A stretch of 64,000 bases of DNA from Rippkaea orientalis PCC 8801 (GTDB lineage: Bacteria > Cyanobacteriota > Cyanobacteriia > Cyanobacteriales > Microcystaceae): positions 372,001-436,000 of the forward strand of contig NC_011726.1 of NCBI RefSeq assembly GCF_000021805.1. The letters are read 5' to 3'. This document shows, one piece after another, positions 8,081 to 16,455 of this stretch; positions within the stretch are counted from its first letter, which is position 1; each line of letters starts with the position of its first letter. The notes under the pieces are model-generated. The model saw nothing but the letters and a program-made list of their open reading frames with translations. It made no database searches and was not told the origin of the DNA. The position numbers and the translations under genes are program-made.

Positions 8081-8851
8081 CTAATCCTCAGGCTCCACCC
8101 CTAATGCGCGTAATTGTGCTGCTAAACGCTCGGCGCGTTGCCGTTCCTGTTCAGTCCATTCTTGACTGGTTAACAACAAATTACCGTCAGTATCCCACCA
8201 CCGCAACCAAGGAAACTGTTGATTTTGGTATTCCCCTTGCCAAATTCCCAATTCTATTTTTAACGGTTCAATACAATAATGACCTCGGCTATTGGGTGTC
8301 ATTTTTTGATAACGACCATGAACTAGCTGATAAACTTCAACTCGGGCTTTATTAACTTCATAAATTCCATAAAAAGGGATCTGAATGGCTCTTTCATAGA
8401 CCCAAAATTTACCTTTAACTGGCGTTTGATCCCGTTCTTCTACTCCAGTACCTGAAACAAATTCTAATGCAATTAACGGCTCAATTGTTTCCTGCCACAT
8501 CACGAAGGAACGGCGAACTTGTCCATCGATAGTAGGGGAAACATTGGGAACATAAAACCAATCTGGAGCAACAGCACCTTTTTCTAGAGATTCTGGAGGA
8601 TCTGGCAGTCGCCAATAAATACCACAATCTCGACCCAGGCAATAGTTTCCATCAGGATGTATTTTATTTAAAATAGGTGTAATTGTATCAGTGAGCAGAT
8701 CGCCTTGAGGGGGTTCTTGATAATTTTTCACAAAATTCCCATCTTCATCGGGTAATTGGGTATGATCGGGTAAAGAAGTCGCCCAATTTCCTACAGAGGA
8801 TGCTTCTTGATCAGTGGTTGATTGTTCTACTGTTTGGGACATTGAACTCAT
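8081..8851 (-). CDS. Uma2-family (DUF820) putative endonuclease
   Basis: The 256-residue protein is a member of the Uma2/DUF820 family, which is greatly expanded in cyanobacteria and has a PD-(D/E)XK nuclease-like fold. The central region carries the family's acidic elements (VAPDWFYV near 95; PLIALEFVSGTG near 125) and the GIYEVNKARVEVYQL strand. It has an N-terminal polar extension and a C-terminal helical tail rich in Arg and Gln (TEQERQRAERLAAQLRALG), common in this subfamily. It follows the DUF29 gene by 45 bp on the same strand. The biological role of the family is unknown. Confidence 0.8.
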   Translation of the reverse strand: MSSMSQTVEQSTTDQEASSVGNWATSLPDHTQLPDEDGNFVKNYQEPPQGDLLTDTITPILNKIHPDGNYCLGRDCGIYWRLPDPPESLEKGAVAPDWFYVPNVSPTIDGQVRRSFVMWQETIEPLIALEFVSGTGVEERDQTPVKGKFWVYERAIQIPFYGIYEVNKARVEVYQLVHGRYQKMTPNSRGHYCIEPLKIELGIWQGEYQNQQFPWLRWWDTDGNLLLTSQEWTEQERQRAERLAAQLRALGVEPED

Positions 8852-8896
8852 CTTACACTCCCCTATTTGGGTGCTTTATTTTCAATTTTATAACTT

Positions 8897-9364
8897 TTAA
8901 GGCTGTATTGGCCACCAATTTTCATCTAACAGTTGTTCCAAGCGATAGGGACATTGTGAGGGAAATAGACTAATATCTTGTCCCATTTTTTTAGCCGTTA
9001 TTTTACTAGCAGTTTGATATAAATTTTGTAATTCATCGAGTAAATAGTTATTGAGGTTAGTTGTTAATAATCGATTAAGTTGATCCCTAAAGGTTAAAAT
9101 TTCTCCTTGCCAATGATTGTTATTGTATTGATATTCATTTGTCCAATATTGCAGCATCAAGCAATGAATAATAATTTGTTGTAGAAGACTGGCAACTTTA
9201 GCTTTATCACGACGACTCAAGCTTTCTAATTCCTCAATTAAGTGTTCTACGTCTAGTTGATCAAGTTGATGATTTTTCAGTAACTTGATCGTTTCTTCTA
9301 ACCAAAGATGATCGTCAAGATCATAGACTTGTGATAAGTTAATATTCGTCTTAGAGGTCTTCAT
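8897..9364 (-). CDS. DUF29-family protein
   Basis: This 155-residue protein matches the DUF29 pattern: an opening LYxxDxxxWLEET-like segment (VYDLDDHLWLEETIKLL), then DVEHLIEELESLSRRDKAKVASLLQQIIIHCLMLQY and a C-terminal FPSQCPYRLEQLLDENWWP. It is predicted to be a soluble, mostly helical protein. DUF29 genes are common and often multicopy in cyanobacteria, and no function is established. It is 45 bp upstream of the Uma2 gene, and the two may be co-transcribed. AT-rich codons are like those of its neighbours. Confidence 0.85.
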   Translation of the reverse strand: MKTSKTNINLSQVYDLDDHLWLEETIKLLKNHQLDQLDVEHLIEELESLSRRDKAKVASLLQQIIIHCLMLQYWTNEYQYNNNHWQGEILTFRDQLNRLLTTNLNNYLLDELQNLYQTASKITAKKMGQDISLFPSQCPYRLEQLLDENWWPIQP

Positions 9365-9398
9365 AGGTTAAACCGCGATCGCGCTTATAACAGTTAAA

Positions 9399-9423
9399 TA
9401 GGATGCGTTGGGAACGCATCCTA
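9399..9423. terminator. Hairpin after carA
   Basis: TAGGATGCGTT (9399-9409) and AACGCATCCTA (9413-9423) form a perfect 11-bp stem with a GGG loop, 5 bp past the carA stop on the minus strand. No strong U-run follows, so it may be a weak terminator or a palindromic repeat. A shorter relative (TGCGTT-GGA-AACGCA) lies at 7271-7285 after psaD. Confidence 0.5.
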
Positions 9424-9428
9424 CTACT

Positions 9429-10571
9429 TTACTTTTTATGTTCGCGCATTAAATTAACAAACTTCTCGAATAAATAATCGGCATCGTGGGGTCCAGGACT
9501 TGCCTCTGGGTGATATTGCACTGAGAAAAAGGGTAAGGTTTTATGGGATAATCCGGCAATAGTGTGATCGTTCAAATTCAAGTGAGTAATTTCCACATCA
9601 GCCCCCAAGGATTTATCAGTCACAGCAAACCCATGATTTTGACTGGTAATTTCTACTTCTTGATTTAATCCACAAGGCTGATTTAATCCGCGATGACCAA
9701 ACTTTAACTTAAAAGTTTGAGCCCCCAAAGATAGCCCTAAAATTTGGTGTCCCATACAGATCCCAAAGGTCGGTTTACCCGCTTTAATCAGTTCTTTTGC
9801 TGTTTCAATTCCCTCTTGAACAGCAGAAGGATCACCCGGACCATTAGATAAGAAAATCCCATCAGGATCGTACTTTAAAATCTCCTCGGCCGGGGTATTA
9901 GCGGGAACGACAATCACATGACAGCCATAACTCGCTAAACGGCGTAAAATATTGCGTTTAACTCCAAAATCAATGGCTACAACTTTTAAGGTTCCCTTAT
10001 CCATCGTCTGGTTCTTGGGATTAAATTCCCACTGGGAGTCTGTCGGAGTAAACCACTCATAAACCTCTTTGGTCGTAACCTCTTTGACTAAATTCAGTCC
10101 TGCCATACTGGGGGTTAATTGTACCTGACGGAGTAACTCAGTAGGTTCGAGGATTTCCGTAGAAATTGCGCCATTGATCGCCCCCACAGCCCGAATTTTA
10201 CGGGTTAAAGCCCGAGTATCGAGTCCATAAATACCAATAACGTTGTGACGCAGCAAATAATCCGGTAAAGATTCCGTGGAACGCCAGTTACTGGGACGAT
10301 AAGTAATATTACGCGCAATCACCCCTTTAACTTGGGGACGGGAAGATTCTTCATCATCAGGGTTAACCCCCGTATTGCCCAATTCTGGATAGGTAAAGGT
10401 GACAATTTGACCGCAATAACTGGGATCGGTTAACACTTCTTGATATCCCGTCATACCCGTATTAAAGACCACTTCTCCGAGGGTTGTTCCTTTTGCTCCA
10501 AAGGACAAACCTTCAAAGGAAGTTCCATCTGCTAACATTAATAGGGCTGGTGTCGCCTTTGCTATTGCCAT
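9429..10571 (-). CDS. carA: Carbamoyl-phosphate synthase small (glutaminase) subunit
   Basis: CarA hydrolyses glutamine and channels ammonia to CarB for carbamoyl phosphate, which feeds arginine and pyrimidine synthesis. The 380-residue protein has the N-terminal CPSase_sm_chain domain ([14 protein letters not shown], then [21 protein letters not shown]) and a class I glutaminase domain with nucleophile Cys272 ([11 protein letters not shown]) and His354/Glu356 ([12 protein letters not shown]). It is alone here; carB is not in the window. It is divergent from the HTH/acidic protein, with about 200 bp between them. A hairpin follows the gene. Confidence 0.96.
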   Translation of the reverse strand: MAIAKATPALLMLADGTSFEGLSFGAKGTTLGEVVFNTGMTGYQEVLTDPSYCGQIVTFTYPELGNTGVNPDDEESSRPQVKGVIARNITYRPSNWRSTESLPDYLLRHNVIGIYGLDTRALTRKIRAVGAINGAISTEILEPTELLRQVQLTPSMAGLNLVKEVTTKEVYEWFTPTDSQWEFNPKNQTMDKGTLKVVAIDFGVKRNILRRLASYGCHVIVVPANTPAEEILKYDPDGIFLSNGPGDPSAVQEGIETAKELIKAGKPTFGICMGHQILGLSLGAQTFKLKFGHRGLNQPCGLNQEVEITSQNHGFAVTDKSLGADVEITHLNLNDHTIAGLSHKTLPFFSVQYHPEASPGPHDADYLFEKFVNLMREHKK

Positions 10572-10768
10572 AATCGTTAAGTTTTTGATACTAGAAATGG
10601 ATGAAACCTAACGGTGAGCGATAGACTAGATCAGGCAACCAGTTTCATTCAAACTGTCTTGCCATCTGTTGAGACACACTCATCCCCAGGTTACACCCGA
10701 TCATCTTACCAGATGAGTTTAAACCTGTTAGGGTAGAGTCAAACTGCTGCAAAGGTAGCTACAATCCT

Positions 10769-11710
10769 ATGAGTCCCAAGAAACTGACTAATGACGATAA
10801 GCAAGAAATTCTTAAGCTTTATCGACAAACACCAGAAACCACCTCTACTTTGGCTGATCGTTATGGGGTCAGCAGTTCAACGATTAGCCGTTTTCTTAAA
10901 GGTCATTTGTCAGAATTGGAGTATGAGGACTTAATCCAACAAAAACGGCTCGCTCGAACAACAAAGTCTGATAAGCTTGAGTCTGAACCGCTACCTGTCC
11001 TAGAGATTGTAGAAACTGCACAAACTCCAGAAATTCCTGAACCAGTCTCTCAACCCAAGGCTAAACTAGCCCCAGAAATTGCCGAAATTCCCGAAATTCC
11101 CGAACCAGTCCCCCAACCCAAACCTAAACCCGTTCCCATTTTAGCGAGAACCCTTGCACCTATGGTCGTGGAAGAACCCGTCTCGTTGAACCTACAGCCT
11201 ACTATAGAAGCACCAGAAGATGAGGAAGATGAGGAAGATGAACTCGAAGGGGTTGATGTCTTTGCTCTTGGTGAGATGCTTGGAGAAGAGTTAGCTGAGG
11301 ATGAAGACGATGAGGATGAGTTGGAAGATGAAGATTGGGATGAGGAAGATGAGTTAGAATATAGTCCCTCTTTACCCAAGGACGGTAAGGTCAAAGTTTT
11401 ACCGTTATCAGCAGCGATTTTCCCCAAAACTTGTTATTTAGTGATTGATCGCGCAGCAGAATTAATCGCTCGACCCCTCAAAGAATTTGCCCATTTAGGT
11501 CAAATTCCCCCCGAAGAAGTACAACAAAGAACCTTACCTGTGTTTGATAATCATCAAGGAGCTCGTCGCTTTTCCAACCGATCGCAACGAGTGATTAAGG
11601 TTCCCGATGGACGTATATTGTACAAAACCTGCCCTTATTTATACGCCAAAGGGATTACCCGTCTGCTGATGGATGGACAGATTTATTCTTTAGTTTCTGC
11701 GGCTGATTAG
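10769..11710 (+). CDS. HTH-domain protein with long acidic linker, function unknown
   Basis: Residues 1-60 form a helix-turn-helix of the transposase/Hin-like type (QEILKLYRQTPETTSTLADRYGVSSSTISRFLKG), predicted to bind DNA. A Pro/Glu/Lys-rich linker with repeated EIPEPV and QPK units follows (about 80-130), then a strongly acidic tract of Asp/Glu runs (about 147-195). The C-terminal 100 residues form a separate conserved-looking domain (VLPLSAAIFPKTCYLVIDRAAELIARPL to the end). I do not recognise a named family; similar proteins seem restricted to cyanobacteria. It could be a nucleoid-associated or regulatory factor, but this is inference. It is divergent from carA. Confidence 0.65.
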   Translation: MSPKKLTNDDKQEILKLYRQTPETTSTLADRYGVSSSTISRFLKGHLSELEYEDLIQQKRLARTTKSDKLESEPLPVLEIVETAQTPEIPEPVSQPKAKLAPEIAEIPEIPEPVPQPKPKPVPILARTLAPMVVEEPVSLNLQPTIEAPEDEEDEEDELEGVDVFALGEMLGEELAEDEDDEDELEDEDWDEEDELEYSPSLPKDGKVKVLPLSAAIFPKTCYLVIDRAAELIARPLKEFAHLGQIPPEEVQQRTLPVFDNHQGARRFSNRSQRVIKVPDGRILYKTCPYLYAKGITRLLMDGQIYSLVSAAD

Positions 11711-12156
11711 ACACTTTTGGATCAGGCGATCATAAACAGTTGATATTGCTTCTTGAAGTGATGGATTCTATGATGAACATTGTATAATATAATCTAGCAA
11801 AGATAAGTAGTATTTGCGTAATTTTAGCGAGCAGAACTTAGATCTGTTCTTAATACTCCCTGATCATACTGTCTGTTGATCGGTAATAATCTCCTAAATG
11901 ATCTATTTTGTTTGAAAAAGAGATAAGTTTTTTTAACAGAGGATAGACCTTGACTCTAAAGTGATTTTTTAAGAGTAGAATTTGAAATATAGTAACTAAA
12001 ATGCTGAAGTTCAAGCCAGCTAAGGGGCTTGAATATTGATTTAGATTACCTAAATTTAGTATGGGCTAAGATTTCTGATGGGCTTAATATTTAACGAGAT
12101 CTGATCCCATTAAGGTTATTACTGTTAGTTCCCCCCTTTAGGAGTTGGTATTTATT
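11711..12156. other. Intergenic region upstream of the pentapeptide-repeat gene
   Basis: This AT-rich stretch has no convincing ORF. One clear structure is a hairpin, TTCAAGCC (12010-12017) with GGCTTGAA (12026-12033), placed so that it could lie in a long 5' leader of the pentapeptide-repeat gene. A Shine-Dalgarno AGGAG at 12140-12144 precedes the ATG at 12157. Confidence 0.5.
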
Positions 12157-13032
12157 ATGAAAACGGAGCGTTTACGTCAACTTTATGAACAAGGAATCAG
12201 AGAATTTCCTGAGATCGATCTTAGAGGAGAAAACCTATCTAGGGCAATGCTCATCTGTGTCAATTTAACCAACGCTAATTTAATGGGAATTAATTTAAGT
12301 CGCAGCTTTTTGACTAAATCGATTCTCAAGCAAGCGAGTCTCAATTGGGCTGATCTCACCTATGCCAAAATGAGTGAGATTCATCTAGAGGAAGCTGATC
12401 TAACTAAAGCCAATATCAGTGGGGCTTTTATGGTTAAAGCGAATCTTATTAAAGCCAGACTCAGTGGCGCGGACTTATCCCATACTAACTTACGGGCGGC
12501 TGATTTGCGTAACGCTAATCTTTGTGGGGCAAATCTCCATCGGGTCAATCTGCGCGAAGCCAATTTAGAAGGTGTTAACTTTAATTGGGCGAATTTAGCG
12601 GAAGCTCGGTTAAGTGCAGCTAACTTGGCAGGGGTTTCTTTTTTTAATGCTAATCTTAGTCTAGCGTTTCTTAAAGACGTGGATTTAAGTGGGGCTGATT
12701 TAGAAGGCGTTAACCTTAGTGAAGCCAGATTAGGGGAAAGTAATCTCGAAAAAGCTAACTTAAAAGGAGCCAATCTTCAAGGAGCACGGTTAAGACATAC
12801 TAATTTGCGCGGTGCGAACTTAATTGGGGCAAATTTAAGAGATGCACAATTAGACGAAGCTGATTTAACCGGGGCAATCCTGAAAGCCGAAGACTCATCT
12901 TCTGTCAGTTCGACTCCGACAACTGTAGAAGAAATGTACCGACGAAAAGACAAGAGGCTGCAGTTAAACCGCTCCCAAACCAGAGAAGTTAAAGCCTATT
13001 CTAGTTATTTCCAACAATTTCAACTTAGCTAA
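12157..13032 (+). CDS. Pentapeptide-repeat protein
   Basis: About 45 tandem A(D/N)LxX pentapeptides run from residue 14 to about 245, with no large interruption, predicting a right-handed quadrilateral beta-helix of roughly 11 turns. An N-terminal helical cap (MKTERLRQLYEQGIREFPEIDL) and a non-repeat C-terminal tail (SSVSSTPTTVEEMYRRKDKRLQL...) flank it. I chose the ATG at 12157 rather than the TTG at 12145 because an AGGAG lies 12 nt upstream. There is no signal peptide or transmembrane segment, so it is likely cytosolic. Such proteins are abundant in cyanobacteria; the partner here is unknown. The next gene is the HhoA-type protease. Confidence 0.88.
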   Translation: MKTERLRQLYEQGIREFPEIDLRGENLSRAMLICVNLTNANLMGINLSRSFLTKSILKQASLNWADLTYAKMSEIHLEEADLTKANISGAFMVKANLIKARLSGADLSHTNLRAADLRNANLCGANLHRVNLREANLEGVNFNWANLAEARLSAANLAGVSFFNANLSLAFLKDVDLSGADLEGVNLSEARLGESNLEKANLKGANLQGARLRHTNLRGANLIGANLRDAQLDEADLTGAILKAEDSSSVSSTPTTVEEMYRRKDKRLQLNRSQTREVKAYSSYFQQFQLS

Positions 13033-13150
13033 CTCATCGAATGGGTTCACCTGATTGTTATCTTAAGGCTGTAAGTGTGTCGTCTGTTACCATAGAAGAT
13101 AATAGCCTTAAGCTCTCAATCTTGAACCCTTTTGAGGTTTAGCAAACATT

Positions 13151-14344
13151 ATGAAGTCTGGAAATTTGCTACGCCGATGGAGTAGTCATTTGATGTCACT
13201 CTTTCTTGGCGTACTTCTGTGCTTTGGTGGCTTCCACTTCCTATCCTCTCAAGCTCAACCCTTAGCCCCACTGTCTTTACAAGAACCCTTAACTGTCGCC
13301 ATAACCCCAAATTTAGGGAGTAGCGATAGTTTTGTTTCGGCTGCGGTTGCTCGAACCGGACCGGCAGTCGTCCGAATTGATACAGAAACCGTGGTGACAC
13401 GACAAATGGATCCATTTTTTGATGATCCCTTTTTCCGCGAATTTTTTGGGCAACAGTTTCGTGTTCCTCCCCAACAACAACGGATTACGGGTCAGGGTTC
13501 GGGGTTTATTATTGATGGAGATGGAATTATTCTCACTAACGCCCATGTAGTTAATAATGCTAGTAAAGTAACCGTTACCCTCAAAGATGGCCGCACCTTT
13601 AATGGACAAGTCCGAGGAACCGATGAGGTAACGGACTTAGCGGTGGTCAAAATTAATACCCAAGGGGCAAAATTGCCAGTAGCTCCCCTAGGAGATTCGA
13701 CTAACCTCCAAGTGGGAGATTGGGCGATCGCGGTAGGAAATCCCGTGGGATTGGATAATACTGTCACCCTAGGTATTATTAGTACCATTGGCCGTTCTGC
13801 GGCGAAAGCGGGTATCCCCGATAAACGCCTCGATTTTATTCAAACCGATGCCGCCATTAACCCGGGCAATTCTGGGGGTCCGCTATTGAATGCTCAAGGG
13901 GAAGTCATTGGTATTAATACGGCGATTCGGGCTGATGCTATGGGAATTGGCTTTGCTATTCCTATTAATAAGGCAAAAGCTCTACAAAATACCTTAGCAT
14001 CAGGAGAAAAGGTTCCTCATCCCTATATTGGGGTGCAAATGGTCAATTTAACGCCTGAATTAGCCAGGGAAAATAATCAAAATCCCAATTCTCCCCTGAT
14101 GGTTGCAGAAGTCAACGGCATTTTAGTGGTACAAGTTATTCCCAATACTCCGGCAGCTACCGCAGGGATTCGTCGCGGAGATGTCATTGTGGGGGTCAAT
14201 GGACAACCAGTGACTGATGGCTCTCAATTACAGTCGATTGTGGAAAATTCCGGACTGAATGCCTCCCTGAAACTGAAACTCTATCGAGGAGATCGCCTGA
14301 TGGATGTCACGGTTAAAACTGCCCAATTAGAAGGAAATTCTTAA
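13151..14344 (+). CDS. hhoA: Deg/HtrA-family serine protease (HhoA-type)
   Basis: This 397-residue periplasmic or thylakoid-lumen protease degrades misfolded proteins. An N-terminal hydrophobic segment (about 13-35, ending in SSQAQPLAP) is a signal peptide or anchor. The trypsin-like domain has the triad His132 (TNAHVV), Asp162 (TDLAVVK) and Ser241 (NPGNSGGPL), and one PDZ domain follows (about 285-390, TAGIRRGDVIVGVNGQ). One PDZ is the cyanobacterial HhoA/HhoB/HtrA arrangement; which paralogue this is cannot be fixed by eye, so the symbol is tentative. A perfect GC-rich hairpin follows the stop codon. Confidence 0.9.
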   Translation: MKSGNLLRRWSSHLMSLFLGVLLCFGGFHFLSSQAQPLAPLSLQEPLTVAITPNLGSSDSFVSAAVARTGPAVVRIDTETVVTRQMDPFFDDPFFREFFGQQFRVPPQQQRITGQGSGFIIDGDGIILTNAHVVNNASKVTVTLKDGRTFNGQVRGTDEVTDLAVVKINTQGAKLPVAPLGDSTNLQVGDWAIAVGNPVGLDNTVTLGIISTIGRSAAKAGIPDKRLDFIQTDAAINPGNSGGPLLNAQGEVIGINTAIRADAMGIGFAIPINKAKALQNTLASGEKVPHPYIGVQMVNLTPELARENNQNPNSPLMVAEVNGILVVQVIPNTPAATAGIRRGDVIVGVNGQPVTDGSQLQSIVENSGLNASLKLKLYRGDRLMDVTVKTAQLEGNS

Positions 14345-14353
14345 GATTAGCCT

Positions 14354-14378
14354 GTGGGGTGGGAAAAACCCACCCCAC
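14354..14378. terminator. Hairpin terminator between hhoA and the GT2 gene
   Basis: GTGGGGTGGG (14354-14363) and CCCACCCCAC (14369-14378) form a perfect 10-bp GC-rich stem with an AAAAA loop. It lies between convergent genes, 9 bp after the hhoA stop, and can serve both. It belongs to the GGGTGGG palindromic family found at several gene ends in this window. Confidence 0.65.
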
Positions 14379-14401
14379 TTGATGATTAATTTTGGTGAAC
14401 C

Positions 14402-15337
14402 TCATTGACTTCTATTAAATCCTAAGCGTTCTCGAACTAAGTACAAAGGACGTTGTTTGTTTTCTCGATAAATACGACCAATATACTCACCAATTACCCC
14501 TAAAAAGACTAATTGAATCCCTCCAATAAAGAGAACAGAAATAAAGAGCAAAGTCCATCCTTCGACCCAACTTTTGGTAAAAAGACGGATGATTAACGCA
14601 TAAATAATTCCAATTAAAGATAATCCAAAGGTAAAAAGACCTGTCCAAATTGCCATCCGTAAAGGAACTAACGAAAAGGATAAAATACCGTCAGTAGCAA
14701 AGCGTACCATTTTCCAAAAAGGATACTTACTAACCCCGGCTAAACGGGGGGCTCTTTGATAGGGCACAGCAACTTGTTTAAACCCAACCCAACTGATCAT
14801 TCCTCTTAAAAAGCGATCGCGTTCTGGCATTAATTTTAAGGCTTCTACGACTTGACGATCCATCAAGCGAAAATCGCCTGTATCCAAGGGAATTGGCACA
14901 TCAGAAAGTTGATTCATTAACCGATAAAACGCTTTAGCTGTCCAACGTTTAAAAGCGGTTTCTCCAATTCTTTCCGTACGGACTCCGTAAGCAACATGAT
15001 AGCCTTGACTCCATTGATAGACCATCTGTTCAATGACTTCAGGGGGGTCTTGTAAATCTGCATCAATCAGAACAATTGCATCTCCTGTTGCATGATCTAA
15101 CCCCGCAGTAACAGCCATTTGATGACCAAAATTGCGGGATAATAGAATAGTACGAATCCGTGGATCATTTTGTTGTAATTGACGCAACAAATCAGCCGTT
15201 TTATCTTGACTTCCGTCATCAACATAAATTAATTCAAAGTTAGGGGTAATCCCTTGGATAACACTAATTAAGCGACAGTTAGTTTCGTTGATGACTGCCT
15301 CTTCATTATAGCAAGGAATAATAACAGAAATAAGCAA
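14402..15337 (-). CDS. Family 2 glycosyltransferase, membrane-anchored (DPM/GtrB-like)
   Basis: The 311-residue protein has a GT2 catalytic domain (VIIPCYNEE at the start, YVDDGSQDKT, the DXD-type VLIDADLQDPPE) and two C-terminal transmembrane helices (about 230-255 and 265-290). This is the layout of GtrB/polyprenyl-phosphate sugar transferases, which load a sugar onto a lipid carrier at the inner membrane face. The start is TTG, supported by an AAGGAGG Shine-Dalgarno (15346-15352 on the plus strand) 8 nt upstream. It sits in a surface-polysaccharide gene block next to an FkbM methyltransferase and near a GT39-like protein that could use such lipid-linked sugars. Confidence 0.88.
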   Translation of the reverse strand: MLISVIIPCYNEEAVINETNCRLISVIQGITPNFELIYVDDGSQDKTADLLRQLQQNDPRIRTILLSRNFGHQMAVTAGLDHATGDAIVLIDADLQDPPEVIEQMVYQWSQGYHVAYGVRTERIGETAFKRWTAKAFYRLMNQLSDVPIPLDTGDFRLMDRQVVEALKLMPERDRFLRGMISWVGFKQVAVPYQRAPRLAGVSKYPFWKMVRFATDGILSFSLVPLRMAIWTGLFTFGLSLIGIIYALIIRLFTKSWVEGWTLLFISVLFIGGIQLVFLGVIGEYIGRIYRENKQRPLYLVRERLGFNRSQ

Positions 15338-15379
15338 ATTTTTACCCTCCTTTGATTAATTTTGAGATTAATATTTAGA

Positions 15380-16243
15380 TTATTTTGGAGTACATAATAG
15401 GGTGTGTTCGTACATCTCCATTGTATAACCCAAGGATTCTAAAAAGGGTTTAACTCCTAATAAAGCAGATTTTCCAGTTTTAACATCTTCATGAATATCT
15501 ATAGAAAGATAGGGAGAATATTTATCTAAAGTGGTTTTTGCTCCGTATAACGCATAAAGTTCAAACCCTTCAATATCAATTTTTATCGCTTTAGGTTCTA
15601 AGTTATGGGTCGCTACATAATCATCAATGGTGGTAACATTTACCCAATAACTTTCATGTTCTCGGTTCAGATTAGTATCAGGGGTACTGAGCGTTGAAAC
15701 ATCCGAAGCCCAAAATAAGTCTTGATTAGGCGTATATTCGATAAATTCTGCTTGTCCAGGTTCTTCACTGATTGCTGATTGAACAATGGTAACATTTTTT
15801 ATTTGGTTTAAGTCGATGATTTGTTGTAAGAACTTCTGGGTTTTTCTGGCTGGTTCAAAGGCATAAATATGACCTTTTTTGCCAATTGCTTGAGTCATGG
15901 GTAAGGTAATGACTCCAAAAGCAGCACCAACGTCTAAAATAATATCACCATAGTCAATTTTAGAACATAGCCAGTCAGCGCAATGGGTTTCAATCCAGAA
16001 ATTTAGGGTTTCTTCTTTCAAAGGTTCGAGACAATGTTGATAAACTTGTAATGTCTCAATAGGAGCTAAAATAGGCATACGATTAATGCGACATTTTAGA
16101 ATAGCTCCGGGTTGAATTTTCTTTAATAAGTTCTGGGTTGATTCTCGTTTTTGATCGCGCAACAGAAGATCAATTCCTTCAAGAACATCAATAATTCCAG
16201 TAACCCTGCGTAATTTTGTGATGAAATAGTCTTTAATACCCAT
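15380..16243 (-). CDS. FkbM-family SAM-dependent methyltransferase
   Basis: The 287-residue protein has a Rossmann methyltransferase core: motif I ILDVGAAFGVITLP near residue 95, the acidic motif II YAFEPARKTQKFL and the FkbM-typical IKIDIEGFELYALYGA. FkbM enzymes O-methylate sugars or polyketides. In this block, between a GT2 gene 42 bp downstream on the same strand and a divergent GT39-like gene, methylation of a glycan residue is the simplest guess. The first 60 residues are not part of the fold and may be a regulatory or binding extension. Confidence 0.82.
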   Translation of the reverse strand: MGIKDYFITKLRRVTGIIDVLEGIDLLLRDQKRESTQNLLKKIQPGAILKCRINRMPILAPIETLQVYQHCLEPLKEETLNFWIETHCADWLCSKIDYGDIILDVGAAFGVITLPMTQAIGKKGHIYAFEPARKTQKFLQQIIDLNQIKNVTIVQSAISEEPGQAEFIEYTPNQDLFWASDVSTLSTPDTNLNREHESYWVNVTTIDDYVATHNLEPKAIKIDIEGFELYALYGAKTTLDKYSPYLSIDIHEDVKTGKSALLGVKPFLESLGYTMEMYEHTLLCTPK

Positions 16244-16455
16244 ATTAGGTCTGGCAATAGGTCAATAATCGATTAATCAACGGTTGCAGTTAGTTAGACT
16301 TCTTACTCTATGTCTAAAGTTCCTAACCATAAAATTAGTAAATTAACCTGCTATGATACTCTAAGTCTGTTTAATTGTCTATCTATTGAGTTCTCAAGAG
16401 TCAAATAAGTCAGGCGATCGCGGACAAAAAATCCAGATTTTGACGTTTTTTAGAG

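Noticed and set aside
11050-11427. Minus-strand 125-aa Ser-rich open frame
   Set aside because: It is antisense to the acidic tract of the HTH protein; GAT/GAA runs read backwards give Ser codons. No start signal or plausible protein.
12381-12773. Minus-strand 130-aa open frame under the pentapeptide-repeat gene
   Set aside because: Its periodic Leu/Ala/Ser composition is a mirror of the A(D/N)LxX repeats on the other strand.
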